This document shows positions 52,332 through 60,327 of a stretch of 64,000 nt of DNA, piece by piece. The translations under genes were made by a program, and so were the position numbers. The notes under the pieces were generated by a model. The model did no database searches, was not told the DNA's origin, and saw nothing but the letters and a program-made list of their open reading frames with translations. Source of the stretch: Bryobacteraceae bacterium (GTDB lineage Bacteria > Acidobacteriota > Terriglobia > Bryobacterales > Bryobacteraceae); NCBI GenBank assembly GCA_041394945.1, contig JAWKHH010000005.1, forward strand, positions 806,001-870,000, read 5' to 3'. How positions within the stretch are numbered: position 1 is the stretch's first letter; each line of letters opens with the position of its first letter.

Positions 52332-53651
52332 GTGAATTCGCTGCTGGTAGTGGAAGACGATCACGCGGTGCGGAACACCCTGGTAACGTTCCTCGAACTA
52401 GAGGGCTACCAGGTGGAGGCCGTCTCGACGACGCGGGAGGCGCTCGACCGGCTCATCGACCGCGACTACCCGATCGTCGTTTCCGACATTTATCTCGATG
52501 AGAAAACCGGCCTCGACGTCCTCGAAGCCGCCCGGCGCAGCAACCCGAATTGCGCTGTGATCCTGATGACCGGCCGCGGCTCCATGGAAACGGTGATGGA
52601 CGCCACCGAGCGCGGCGCGTTCGACTATATCGCCAAACCGTTCGAGCTCGACGATCTGCTGGCGACCGTGAAGCGTGCCGAGGCTTCGATGACTTCGCCC
52701 GGCGACGAACTCGACGACGAAGACGACGATGCTCCGCCCACCGAGATGATCGGCTACTCGCCCGTGATGGTGGATCTATACAAGATGGTGGCGAAAGTCG
52801 CCCGCACCGACGCCACCGTGCTGCTCGAGGGAGAGACCGGCACGGGCAAGGAGATGGTGGCGCGCATGATCCACCGCATGAGCCCGCGCGCCGCGCAGAC
52901 GTTCCAGCCCGTGGATTGCGTCTCGATCGCGCCGTCGCTGCTCGAGAGTGAGCTCTTCGGCGCGGTCAAGGGCGCCTACACCGGCTCCGATCGCGACCGC
53001 AAAGGTATGTTCGAGGCCGCCAACGGCGGCACCGTTTTCCTTGATGAAATCGGCGACATCGACTTGAGCTTTCAGCCGAAGCTGCTGCGGTTTCTCCAGG
53101 AGCGGCAGGTCCGCCCGGTGGGGTCGAATCGCGTCAACAAAGTGGACGTGCGGATCGTGGCGGCGACCCACCGCGACATCGCCAAGCTCGTCGAAGAAGA
53201 CAAATTCCGCGAGGATTTGTGGTTCCGGTTGAACGTGGTGCGGATCGAGATCCCGCCGTTGCGTGAGCGGTCCGGCGACGTGGAGCACCTGGCGCGCTTC
53301 TTTTTGAACCTCTATAACGACCGGTACAAGCTGCATACGAAGCTGACCGAGTCCGGCATGGCCGACTTGGCCAACTACACCTGGCCGGGCAACGTACGGC
53401 AGTTGCAGCATATCGTCGAGCGCCTCACCATCCTTGCGCCGAGCTACCGGATCGACGCGGCGGCGGTGCAGGAGGCGATCGAGGCCACCGAGCCGCGCGA
53501 GTCGGCGTCGGAGACCCTCGCCGATGCCGAGACGGACCAGATCCGGCGCGTTCTCGCCGCCACGAACGGCAACAAGAGCCGAGCCGCCCGGATTCTGGGC
53601 ATCGAACGGAAGACGCTCTACCGCAAACTCGAACGGATGGGGATGAGTTAG
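52332..53651 (+). CDS. NtrC-type sigma-54-dependent response regulator
   Basis: The 439-residue protein starts at a GTG. The receiver has VVEDDHAV and phospho-acceptor Asp52 (VVSDIYLDEKTG). The AAA+ domain has Walker A GETGTGKE (167-174), the sigma-54-contact loop reading GAYTGS (214-219) in place of GAFTGA, Walker B GGTVFLDEIG (about 232-241), GSNRVNKVDVRIVAATHRD and FREDLWFRLNV. A Fis-type helix-turn-helix ends the protein (about 405-436: KSRAARILGIERKTLYRKL). The GAYTGS variant (Phe to Tyr, final Ala to Ser) may alter sigma-54 interaction. It follows its kinase by 46 bases. A target promoter is not identified. Confidence 0.93.
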   Translation: MNSLLVVEDDHAVRNTLVTFLELEGYQVEAVSTTREALDRLIDRDYPIVVSDIYLDEKTGLDVLEAARRSNPNCAVILMTGRGSMETVMDATERGAFDYIAKPFELDDLLATVKRAEASMTSPGDELDDEDDDAPPTEMIGYSPVMVDLYKMVAKVARTDATVLLEGETGTGKEMVARMIHRMSPRAAQTFQPVDCVSIAPSLLESELFGAVKGAYTGSDRDRKGMFEAANGGTVFLDEIGDIDLSFQPKLLRFLQERQVRPVGSNRVNKVDVRIVAATHRDIAKLVEEDKFREDLWFRLNVVRIEIPPLRERSGDVEHLARFFLNLYNDRYKLHTKLTESGMADLANYTWPGNVRQLQHIVERLTILAPSYRIDAAAVQEAIEATEPRESASETLADAETDQIRRVLAATNGNKSRAARILGIERKTLYRKLERMGMS

Positions 53652-53685
53652 TTATCCTGCGGATCCGTGTTCATCGGCGTTCATC

Positions 53686-54903
53686 CTAACCCGCGCTCAG
53701 CCGCACGCCCTCCGGCTCGATGATCGCTTCGCGGCCGCCATTGAGAATCGAAAGCCGCCCGGCCTCCACCACAGCCTCGTTGAACCAGCTATTCGCCGGA
53801 GTCGCCGCCACCCCCGCGGCGTCGATCTCCGCGAGCACCTCGCCCCGGCGCCCACCGGCCGCTTCCACCCGAATGGCCGCGCGCACCAGGTAGTCCACCG
53901 ATCGATACCCGTACCCCGCCGGTACGAGCCCCGGTCCACCGAGATCCAGGTATTGGAAGTACTCCGTGGAAGGCTCGGCGAACGTGGTCCCGCCCTGCGA
54001 ATCGATCCGCCGCGTGTAGCAGTACTTGATGCCCCGATACTGATCCGAGTGCTCGAGCCAGGCCCCGCGCCCGCCGTCGGAAAAGTACATCGTGATGCCC
54101 TGCGTGTTCGAACCCGGAGCCTCGTCGGGGAAGCTGAGCGAGTTCTGAACGTTGAGACAGGCGCCGTTCTCCCAAATCACCCGGGCGTCCGTCCACAGGT
54201 AGCCCTCCTTGCCATTCGGGAACTTGTCCTTGATCCCATAGACGGAAACCGAAGCCGGCATCAAGCCGGTGACGTAGTGCACGAAGTCGACATAGTGGCA
54301 GCCGATGTAGCTGAACGAATCCGTCTGGTCGCAGGTGAACCAGTTCTGGAAGTTGGACTCGCGGTAGTACCACTTCTCCATCAGCCGGGCGGTGCCGAGC
54401 TTGAACTCCCCGAACAACCCCTCGCGGTACCGCCGTCGGGCCAGCAGGCTGCGGTCGTCGAAGCGCTTGTGGTACTCCACGCCGACGAACAATCCGCGCC
54501 GCCGTGCTTCCTCTTCGATGCGCCGGGCTTGCGCCATTTGCAGGACCAGCGGCTTCACCGCGATGACGTGCTGGCCGGCTTCGAGCGCCGCCATCACCAT
54601 CTCGTAGTGGACCTGGTCCGGCGTGGCGACGATGGCGATTTGCCCCGGCGGCATCGCCGCCAGTTCGCGGCGGTAGGCATCCGGCTGCGGTGTTTCCGTC
54701 TCCGGCGCGGCGCGAAACGATTGCCCGGGAAACGCGCGGCGGATCGTTTCATTGCCGGCGAGCGCGCGCACAGTGGCGGCCCGCTGCGCCACCACGGCGA
54801 TGTCGCCGATGACGCCCGTTCTTTGAAGGTGGTAGAGCGATGGGAGAATCTGGTCGTGGGCGATCATGCCGCCCCCGATAAGCAGGACTTGCGGTTGAGA
54901 CAT
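53686..54903 (-). CDS. Gfo/Idh/MocA-family oxidoreductase
   Basis: The ATG at 54903 gives 405 residues. The N-terminal Rossmann fold (QVLLIGGGMIAHDQILPSL) and IVATPDQVHYEMVMAALEAGQHVIAVKPL are typical, with VKP in the usual EKP position. The C-terminal half carries HKRFDDRSLLARRRYREG, FSYIGCHYVDFVHYVTGLMP (the conserved Asp/His of the active site is DFVH) and a long beta sheet. It oxidises or reduces a sugar, inositol or amino-sugar derivative with NAD(P). It is the last gene of a six-gene run, one base downstream of the ABC permease. The family assignment is confident, the substrate unknown. Confidence 0.88.
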   Translation of the reverse strand: MSQPQVLLIGGGMIAHDQILPSLYHLQRTGVIGDIAVVAQRAATVRALAGNETIRRAFPGQSFRAAPETETPQPDAYRRELAAMPPGQIAIVATPDQVHYEMVMAALEAGQHVIAVKPLVLQMAQARRIEEEARRRGLFVGVEYHKRFDDRSLLARRRYREGLFGEFKLGTARLMEKWYYRESNFQNWFTCDQTDSFSYIGCHYVDFVHYVTGLMPASVSVYGIKDKFPNGKEGYLWTDARVIWENGACLNVQNSLSFPDEAPGSNTQGITMYFSDGGRGAWLEHSDQYRGIKYCYTRRIDSQGGTTFAEPSTEYFQYLDLGGPGLVPAGYGYRSVDYLVRAAIRVEAAGGRRGEVLAEIDAAGVAATPANSWFNEAVVEAGRLSILNGGREAIIEPEGVRLSAG

Positions 54904-54904
54904 T

Positions 54905-56098
54905 CTATCTTCCGAAAATGATCCGTTCACGCTGAATGAGGCGCGTGGTGAAAGCCACCAGCAACAGGGCGGCGGCGAGCGTGCAGACGGCCGCGATCAC
55001 GAAGAATGCCGGCGCGGGCATCTTGCCGCCCATCACGTCGTTCATGAGCGCGTACTGTCCGACGATTGGAATCGGAGCGAGCCACGGGCGGCCGCTCATC
55101 GGAACGATCGCGGCGAACATGCCCGGGAGCATCGGCACCAGCACGAGCATCCCGAGATAGCTTTGCGCTTCCTTGTACGTCCGCGCGAACATCGACACCG
55201 TCATGACGAGTGCGCTGCCAAGAAACGCCGCCGGAACGATCAGCACCAGCAGCGCGGCAATCTCGAGCGGGCCGAAGCGGAATCGCGCGCCGAGATCGTG
55301 CAGCGGAATGCGCTGCATGATGACGGTGCACAGCACGGCCGAGAACAGCACCGCCGCGGTCCCCGAGCAGGCGGCGGCCAGCCACTTCCCGGCGACGATC
55401 GCCTGCCGCGAGACCGGGTTCAACAGCAGCGGCTCCAGCGACCCGCGTTCCCGTTCCCCCGCCGTCGAGTCGGCCGCGATCTGCAGGCATCCGACGAACG
55501 AGGCGAGCATCAGAAACATCGGCAGGAAGCTCATGATCCGCGCCGCCCGTTGCTGCGAACTCGAAACCTCCACATCGTCGACCCGAATGGCCGACGCCAC
55601 CGACGGGCTCACGCCGCGCGCGATCAACCTCAGCGACCCGATTCCGTTCGAGTACGCGCCGATCAGGTTTCGCACCCGCCGCACCTTCGGGCGCGACGCG
55701 TCGCGGGTGTCGTCGGAGACCAGCTTCAGCGGAGCCGGAAGCGACCGCGCGAACTTCTCGCTGAACTCCTTTTCGATGATGATGACGACGTCTTCCTTAC
55801 GGTCGCGAATGGCCGCCTCGGCCGTGGCCGCGTCCTTCACTCCGGCCGGAGGCGCTGTCACCTCCACACCGCTTTGCTGGCGCAGCCAGTCGACGAATGC
55901 CGGAGCGTATTCGCCGCCCACAACCGGGACCTTGATCTCCTCGGCGGCTCGCTGCCGTTCCGCGATCGCGGTAAACATGTAGCCGATCAGCAGCGGCCCC
56001 ACCAGCGACGAAAACACCAGGGACCAGATCGAGCGCTTGTCGCGCAGCCCGTCCATCAGCTCCTTCCGGAACACGACACCAGCGCGCGCAAGATTCAT
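54905..56098 (-). CDS. NatB-like ABC transporter permease
   Basis: The 397-residue protein has an N-terminal transmembrane helix (about 25-45, SLVFSSLVGPLLIGYMF), a ~150-residue extracytoplasmic segment and five or six helices in the C-terminal half, including SFLPMFLMLASFVGCLQIA, IAALLVLIVPAAFLGSALVM and FFVIAAVCTLAAALLLV. The segment RERGSLEPLLLNPVSRQAI is typical of the ABC-2/NatB family. It forms the exporter with the ATPase whose gene overlaps it by four bases (ATGA). The exported substrate (sodium, drug or lipid-like molecule) cannot be predicted. Confidence 0.9.
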   Translation of the reverse strand: MNLARAGVVFRKELMDGLRDKRSIWSLVFSSLVGPLLIGYMFTAIAERQRAAEEIKVPVVGGEYAPAFVDWLRQQSGVEVTAPPAGVKDAATAEAAIRDRKEDVVIIIEKEFSEKFARSLPAPLKLVSDDTRDASRPKVRRVRNLIGAYSNGIGSLRLIARGVSPSVASAIRVDDVEVSSSQQRAARIMSFLPMFLMLASFVGCLQIAADSTAGERERGSLEPLLLNPVSRQAIVAGKWLAAACSGTAAVLFSAVLCTVIMQRIPLHDLGARFRFGPLEIAALLVLIVPAAFLGSALVMTVSMFARTYKEAQSYLGMLVLVPMLPGMFAAIVPMSGRPWLAPIPIVGQYALMNDVMGGKMPAPAFFVIAAVCTLAAALLLVAFTTRLIQRERIIFGR

Positions 56099-56835
56099 GC
56101 TTGTGCCTCCGCCTCTTCTTCAAGCCCGGCCAGCTTGACGAACGCGTCTTCCAGGCTGTCGTGCCCCGTCTGCGCCCGCAGATCGTCAGGCGTCCCATCG
56201 GCGACGACGGCGCCGTGCGCGATCACCACGATCCGGTCGCAGAGCGCGGAAACTTCTTGCATGATATGGCTCGAAAACAGCACGCAGCAGCCTTCCTGGC
56301 GCAGCCGCCGGATCAGGTCCCGCATGGCGCGTGTGCTCATCACGTCGAGTCCGTTGGTGGGCTCGTCGAGGATCACGTTGCGCGGATGATGCACCAGCGC
56401 CCGCGCCAGAGCCACCTTCGTCCGCTCGCCCTGCGAGAATCCCTCGGCGCGGCGATTGGCCACCGGGCCCAGCCCGAGCTTGTCGATCATCTGCTTCACG
56501 CGCCGATCCAGTTCCGCCCCGCCGAGGCCGCGCAGGCCGCCGAAGTAGCGGATGTGCTCCACCGGCGTCAGACGCGGATACAGCCCGCGCGAATCGGGCA
56601 GCAGGCCCATGCGCTCCTGCGCGGCGAGCGGGTCCGCCGCCACGTCGATGCCGTCCACGGAGATCCGGCCGGCATCCGGACGCATGAGTCCGGAAAGCAT
56701 CCGCAGGGTGGTCGTCTTGCCCGCGCCGTTCGCGCCCAGAAGCCCCGTAACCGCCCCGTCGGGCGCCTGGAACGTCACGCCGCGGACGGCAAGCACCTCC
56801 CCGAAACGCTTCTCCAGGCCGTCGATGACGATCAT
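56095..56835 (-). CDS. NatA-like ABC transporter ATPase
   Basis: The ATG at 56835 gives 246 residues and overlaps the S33 hydrolase gene by four bases. All ATPase motifs are present: Walker A LLGANGAGKTTT, Q-loop region LLPDSRGLYPRLTPVEH, signature FSQGERTKVALARALVH, Walker B NVILDEPTNGLD, and the switch SSHIMQE. It is a stand-alone ATPase of the exporter type with its permease next. The C-terminal acidic tail (GLEEEAEAQA) is unusual but short. Confidence 0.94.
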   Translation of the reverse strand: MIVIDGLEKRFGEVLAVRGVTFQAPDGAVTGLLGANGAGKTTTLRMLSGLMRPDAGRISVDGIDVAADPLAAQERMGLLPDSRGLYPRLTPVEHIRYFGGLRGLGGAELDRRVKQMIDKLGLGPVANRRAEGFSQGERTKVALARALVHHPRNVILDEPTNGLDVMSTRAMRDLIRRLRQEGCCVLFSSHIMQEVSALCDRIVVIAHGAVVADGTPDDLRAQTGHDSLEDAFVKLAGLEEEAEAQA

Positions 56836-58328
56836 TTCGCGGCCTCTTTGGGCGCGGCGCTCTCCGGACCCGCATTCGTCACGAAAAACGGCGGCCGGTG
56901 CGCCTTGGCCACGCAAGCCGTGTCGAGCGCCGCCGCCGAGCCCGCCTCAATAAACGCCGCGATCAGCTTCGGCACGCAGCCCACCCCGCTCGTCCCGTGG
57001 CCGGCGCCGGGAACCACGATGCTCTTCGAATTCTTCAGATGCTGCGCCACGTGCTCGGCCCAGGAAGGCGGCGTAACCGGATCCACCTCGCCGGAAAGAA
57101 TCAGCACCGGTTTGTCGGAAACCACCGGCTTGTAGTACTCCTCGCCGATCTCGCCGGCCGGCCAGTAGGCGCAAGGCTTCATGCGGGTTCGCAACATGAA
57201 GTCCCCGAGGAACGTGCCCTTGGCGGCCTCGGCCCCTTCGCCGGCGCCGATGCGCGAAAAGTCCTCGGCGCATGCCACCGAAAGGAACATCCCTTGGGCG
57301 AGCCCCCCGCTCTCCGCGCCTTCGCCGGCGAAGGCCAATGCCAGCAATCCTTGAAAGTCGCCCTCGGCCGCGTTGTCGATGAGTTTCGGCAGCAGCGCGG
57401 AAAGCTGTGGCGAGTACAGCGCGGACATCAGGATCGTCGCCACCGCGTCGCGCGAAAGCGGAACCTCCGTGCGTTCGCCCGTGCGCGGGTGGGTGAGCGT
57501 CATCCGCGGCGAAGTAGCCAGCCGGGCCAGGATCCTATCCGCTTTCGCGCCAAGATCCGGAAACCGTTTCGAGCAGCCGGAATCGGCCTCGCAATCCCGT
57601 ATCAGCAGGGAAAGGGCGCGCTGGGAATCGCGAGCGAAGTAGAGCGGCAGCCGCATATCGGTCGGCGCCACGCCGTCGAGCGTCACCGTGCGGACGGAGC
57701 CCGGATGGCGCCGCAGGAACACCAGGGCGGCTCGCGTGCCGTACGATCCGCCCCAGAGGTTGATCTGGCCGTAGCCCAGGAACCGGCGCACCTCGTCGAT
57801 ATCGTCCATCGCGACCGGCGTGGTGTACAGCCGCGGATTGGCGTCGTACTTGGCGAGGCAATCCTGAAAACGCTTGGCGGGCGCTTCCGCGGAGAGCAGG
57901 GCGAGGTCGTCGCTTTCGTTCTCCGGACCCTTGCACTCGAGCGGGTGCGAGTCTCCGGTGCCGCGTTGATCGATAAAGATCAGGTCGCGGGAATCCTGCA
58001 GCCGGCGAAAAATTGGAGAGATCGTGTCGGCGATCTTGGCCGCGCCTTGCCCCGGTCCGCCGGCGAAAACGAATACCGGGTCCGCGCGCGGATCGCGCCG
58101 CAACGCCGGCATCGCGATGATCTTCAGATCGATTTTGCGGCCGGCCTGTTTCTGGCGATCTTCCCAGACCGCCAGCTTGCCGCAGTATGCATCGGTCGGC
58201 CCTTCGTCGATCGCGCAGGGATGCAGCCGCTCCAGGGCCGACGGCGCACGACGGGCGCACGAACCGAGCCCCGCGGCGAGCGCGGCCGCGATCAGGATCG
58301 GGGTAACCGTCCGAAAGTCGGGGCGCAA
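56832..58328 (-). CDS. Periplasmic/lipoprotein-like S33-family alpha/beta hydrolase
   Basis: The 498-residue protein has an N-terminal signal ending in GLGSC, a possible lipobox. The TAP/proline-iminopeptidase-like S33 features follow: oxyanion lead VFVFAGGPGQGAAK, FIDQRGTGDSHPLEC, DIDEVRRFLGYGQINLWGGSYGTR (nucleophile Ser195), CEADSGCSKRFPDL and the late KPVLILSGEVDPVTPPSWAEHVAQHL and VPGAGHGTSG with catalytic Asp and His. Members release N-terminal residues or hydrolyse small amides and esters. Four-base overlap with the ABC ATPase gene places it in an operon with a NatAB-type exporter. A secreted or imported peptide substrate is a guess. Confidence 0.9.
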   Translation of the reverse strand: MRPDFRTVTPILIAAALAAGLGSCARRAPSALERLHPCAIDEGPTDAYCGKLAVWEDRQKQAGRKIDLKIIAMPALRRDPRADPVFVFAGGPGQGAAKIADTISPIFRRLQDSRDLIFIDQRGTGDSHPLECKGPENESDDLALLSAEAPAKRFQDCLAKYDANPRLYTTPVAMDDIDEVRRFLGYGQINLWGGSYGTRAALVFLRRHPGSVRTVTLDGVAPTDMRLPLYFARDSQRALSLLIRDCEADSGCSKRFPDLGAKADRILARLATSPRMTLTHPRTGERTEVPLSRDAVATILMSALYSPQLSALLPKLIDNAAEGDFQGLLALAFAGEGAESGGLAQGMFLSVACAEDFSRIGAGEGAEAAKGTFLGDFMLRTRMKPCAYWPAGEIGEEYYKPVVSDKPVLILSGEVDPVTPPSWAEHVAQHLKNSKSIVVPGAGHGTSGVGCVPKLIAAFIEAGSAAALDTACVAKAHRPPFFVTNAGPESAAPKEAAK

Positions 58329-58358
58329 GTCACTAGTAGAACACAGTTGGCGCCGTGG

Positions 58359-59168
58359 TTACTTCGCGATCCAGGCGTGGCGCGGATCGTCCTTCCACGC
58401 TCCGTACGTACGCCCCTCGCCCGCCAGCACCCACGTATAGTTGAGCGAATAGCCGGGGCACGCCGAGACCGGATGGTATCCGCGCGGAATCAACACCGTG
58501 TCGCCGTGCTGTACCGGGAAGGCGTAGTCGAACGCGTCCGGCGCGTCCGGCTGCGTGTACACCCGCATGAACCCGAACCCCTGCGGCGGATCGGTCTGGA
58601 AGTAGTAGACTTCCTCCATCGGTACTTCGCCATCGCCGAACACATCGTGTTTGTGGGGCGGACAGCTCGACCATCCCCCGGGCTTGTTCACCGTTTCGCC
58701 GCAGATCAGGTGCGCCGCGTCGATATTCTGCGCGATATGGGTGTAAACCGTGCGCTGGAAGTTCTCCTTCCCCACCGCCTTCGTTACAATGGCGTCGCCT
58801 TCCACCAGCACCGGCTCCATGCCGGGCTTCCCCTCGGCTCCGGCCACCGTAATGCGGGCCTCCCCGTTCAGCGCGCGCAGGGTGACCTTCGATTGCGCCG
58901 GCAGGTAGACCATCGGGTGCGCATCGCGGATCGAAGGCCGCGCCGGCACGTGCGCCTGCCATCGTCCGGACGCGCCCTCGCAGATCACTTCATAGGGCCC
59001 GGTGTAGGAATCGAGCGATGCCTCCTCGGGCCCGGTTTCGAAGGAATGCTCGCGGAGGTTGCCGCCCAGTTCGACGATCGTGAACGAAAGGTACTTCAGG
59101 TCCTGGCCGCGGCGGGCAATCGGATAAACGCCGGGAGACGTGCCCGGCGACTTGATGTGGAGCTTCAT
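58359..59168 (-). CDS. iolB: 5-deoxy-glucuronate isomerase
   Basis: The 269-residue protein fits IolB in length and pattern. It starts MKLHIKSPGTSPGVYPI, has a two-cupin fold, SSCPPHKHD and EEVYYFQTDPPQGFGFMRVYT (metal-site His and Glu of the catalytic cupin), then HGDTVLIPRGYHPVSACPGYSLNYTWVLAG. IolB converts 5-deoxy-D-glucuronate to 2-deoxy-5-keto-gluconate in inositol degradation. No other unmistakable iol genes are in the window. The start overlaps the PEP-CTERM gene by four bases (ATGA), and the S33 hydrolase follows after 30 bases. Confidence 0.92.
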   Translation of the reverse strand: MKLHIKSPGTSPGVYPIARRGQDLKYLSFTIVELGGNLREHSFETGPEEASLDSYTGPYEVICEGASGRWQAHVPARPSIRDAHPMVYLPAQSKVTLRALNGEARITVAGAEGKPGMEPVLVEGDAIVTKAVGKENFQRTVYTHIAQNIDAAHLICGETVNKPGGWSSCPPHKHDVFGDGEVPMEEVYYFQTDPPQGFGFMRVYTQPDAPDAFDYAFPVQHGDTVLIPRGYHPVSACPGYSLNYTWVLAGEGRTYGAWKDDPRHAWIAK

Positions 59169-60196
59169 TTCCTACTCAGTATAGGCACGCCCACCAACAC
59201 CAGGGCTAGCAGCATCATCGCCGTCGTGGATGGCTCCGGAACGGCGTTCGGCGCCATCAGCACCCCGGGGTCGAGCAGAAACGCGTGCCGCGTCCCGTCG
59301 AGCAGGCCCGTTCCGGCGATCTGGCCCGACTCGTTGATCGCGAAGGCGGTCTCGAGCAGCCATCCGCTGGTGGGATCGATCAGCAGGTTCAAGTTCAGAA
59401 GGGAGCCGTTCGAGTAGAGAAACGCCGCCGATTCCCCGCCGGCCAGCTGCGAATACCCGACGATATCCCCGGCGCCGTTGATGCCGTAGGCCCCGGAGTT
59501 GTTTCCGCCGAGCGTGCCGAGGTCCTGCCCGATGCCTCCCGTCCACGCCGCCGCATGCTGATACCCGGAAGAAGCCTGCGCCGTGCCGGCCACCACACCC
59601 GCTCCGTTGATCGCCGCGCCGTAGGCGTTGGCTCCGCCGAGCGACGGCAGCCACACCGGTCCGATGCCCGGAAAGTCCACGAACGCTCCGAAACGATACC
59701 CCGGCCCCAGCCCCGTGCCGGCGGTGGCGCCGCCGTCGTTGATCCCGTAGGCCGCGCTCCAACTCGCGCCCGCCGGCCCGGCGCTCGCGCCTGGAAAGAC
59801 CGTTGCCACGCCTCCGCTCGATCCGGCCACCGCCCCGGAGCCATTCACCCCAAGCGCGCTGCTGCCCGCGCCCGCGATCGGCGTTGCCGCGCCCCCGGCG
59901 GACCACCGCGTCGCTGCTGTATCTCCGTTCCCGTCGAACGTATGGCCGTAGGCGTTCCCGGCGCTGTCGATCGCGAATGCCTGCGTGCCCGCGCCGAGGT
60001 CCGTCCGCGTCCCGCCCGCGGATAGGAACGCGTGATAGTTCCCGAACGGATCGGAGAACCAGCCCGCCGCGGATCCGCCGGCGTTGATCGCCGTCGCCGT
60101 CCCGGCGCCGAGATCCACCACGGTGTAAGTGGGCGTGGCGCCCGCCTGGTCCAACAATGCGAGGAGACAGAACGCCGCGAGGGCAACGGTACGCAT
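59165..60196 (-). CDS. HAF-repeat secreted protein with PEP-CTERM sorting signal
   Basis: The 343-residue protein has a signal peptide (MRTVALAAFCLLALLDQAGA), then repeated short units (AINAGGSAAGWF, AYGINDGGATAGT, AYGAAINGAGVVAGT, AYGINGAGDIVGYS, AFAINESGQIAGT) of the extracellular HAF type. It ends in a PEP-CTERM signal at 319-343 (VPEPSTTAMMLLALVLVGVP and a basic end). The PEP-CTERM tail is recognised by an exosortase that is not encoded in the window. The protein is expected on the cell surface or in the extracellular polysaccharide. It starts a run of six minus-strand genes whose spacing suggests one operon. Confidence 0.9.
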   Translation of the reverse strand: MRTVALAAFCLLALLDQAGATPTYTVVDLGAGTATAINAGGSAAGWFSDPFGNYHAFLSAGGTRTDLGAGTQAFAIDSAGNAYGHTFDGNGDTAATRWSAGGAATPIAGAGSSALGVNGSGAVAGSSGGVATVFPGASAGPAGASWSAAYGINDGGATAGTGLGPGYRFGAFVDFPGIGPVWLPSLGGANAYGAAINGAGVVAGTAQASSGYQHAAAWTGGIGQDLGTLGGNNSGAYGINGAGDIVGYSQLAGGESAAFLYSNGSLLNLNLLIDPTSGWLLETAFAINESGQIAGTGLLDGTRHAFLLDPGVLMAPNAVPEPSTTAMMLLALVLVGVPILSRK

Positions 60197-60327
60197 GGCA
60201 CCACTTTGCGCCGGTTTCCTGCTGGCGCCAATGGCGGCTTTTTCCTAGTGAATCGGAGATATTCCGTACGGGCAAAGCGACTTTATCCCAGACAAAGGTT
60301 ACAATGCAAAGTAGCTAGGGAGAACCT

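Noticed and set aside
56898..59417. 839-codon frame antisense to the S33 hydrolase and iolB
   Set aside because: It crosses two clear genes and a gap, and has no recognisable fold.
59165..60327. Sigma-54 promoter before the PEP-CTERM gene
   Set aside because: PEP-CTERM genes often have one, but the gap has no TGGCAC-N5-TTGC match and the TGGCGC found lacks the downstream half.
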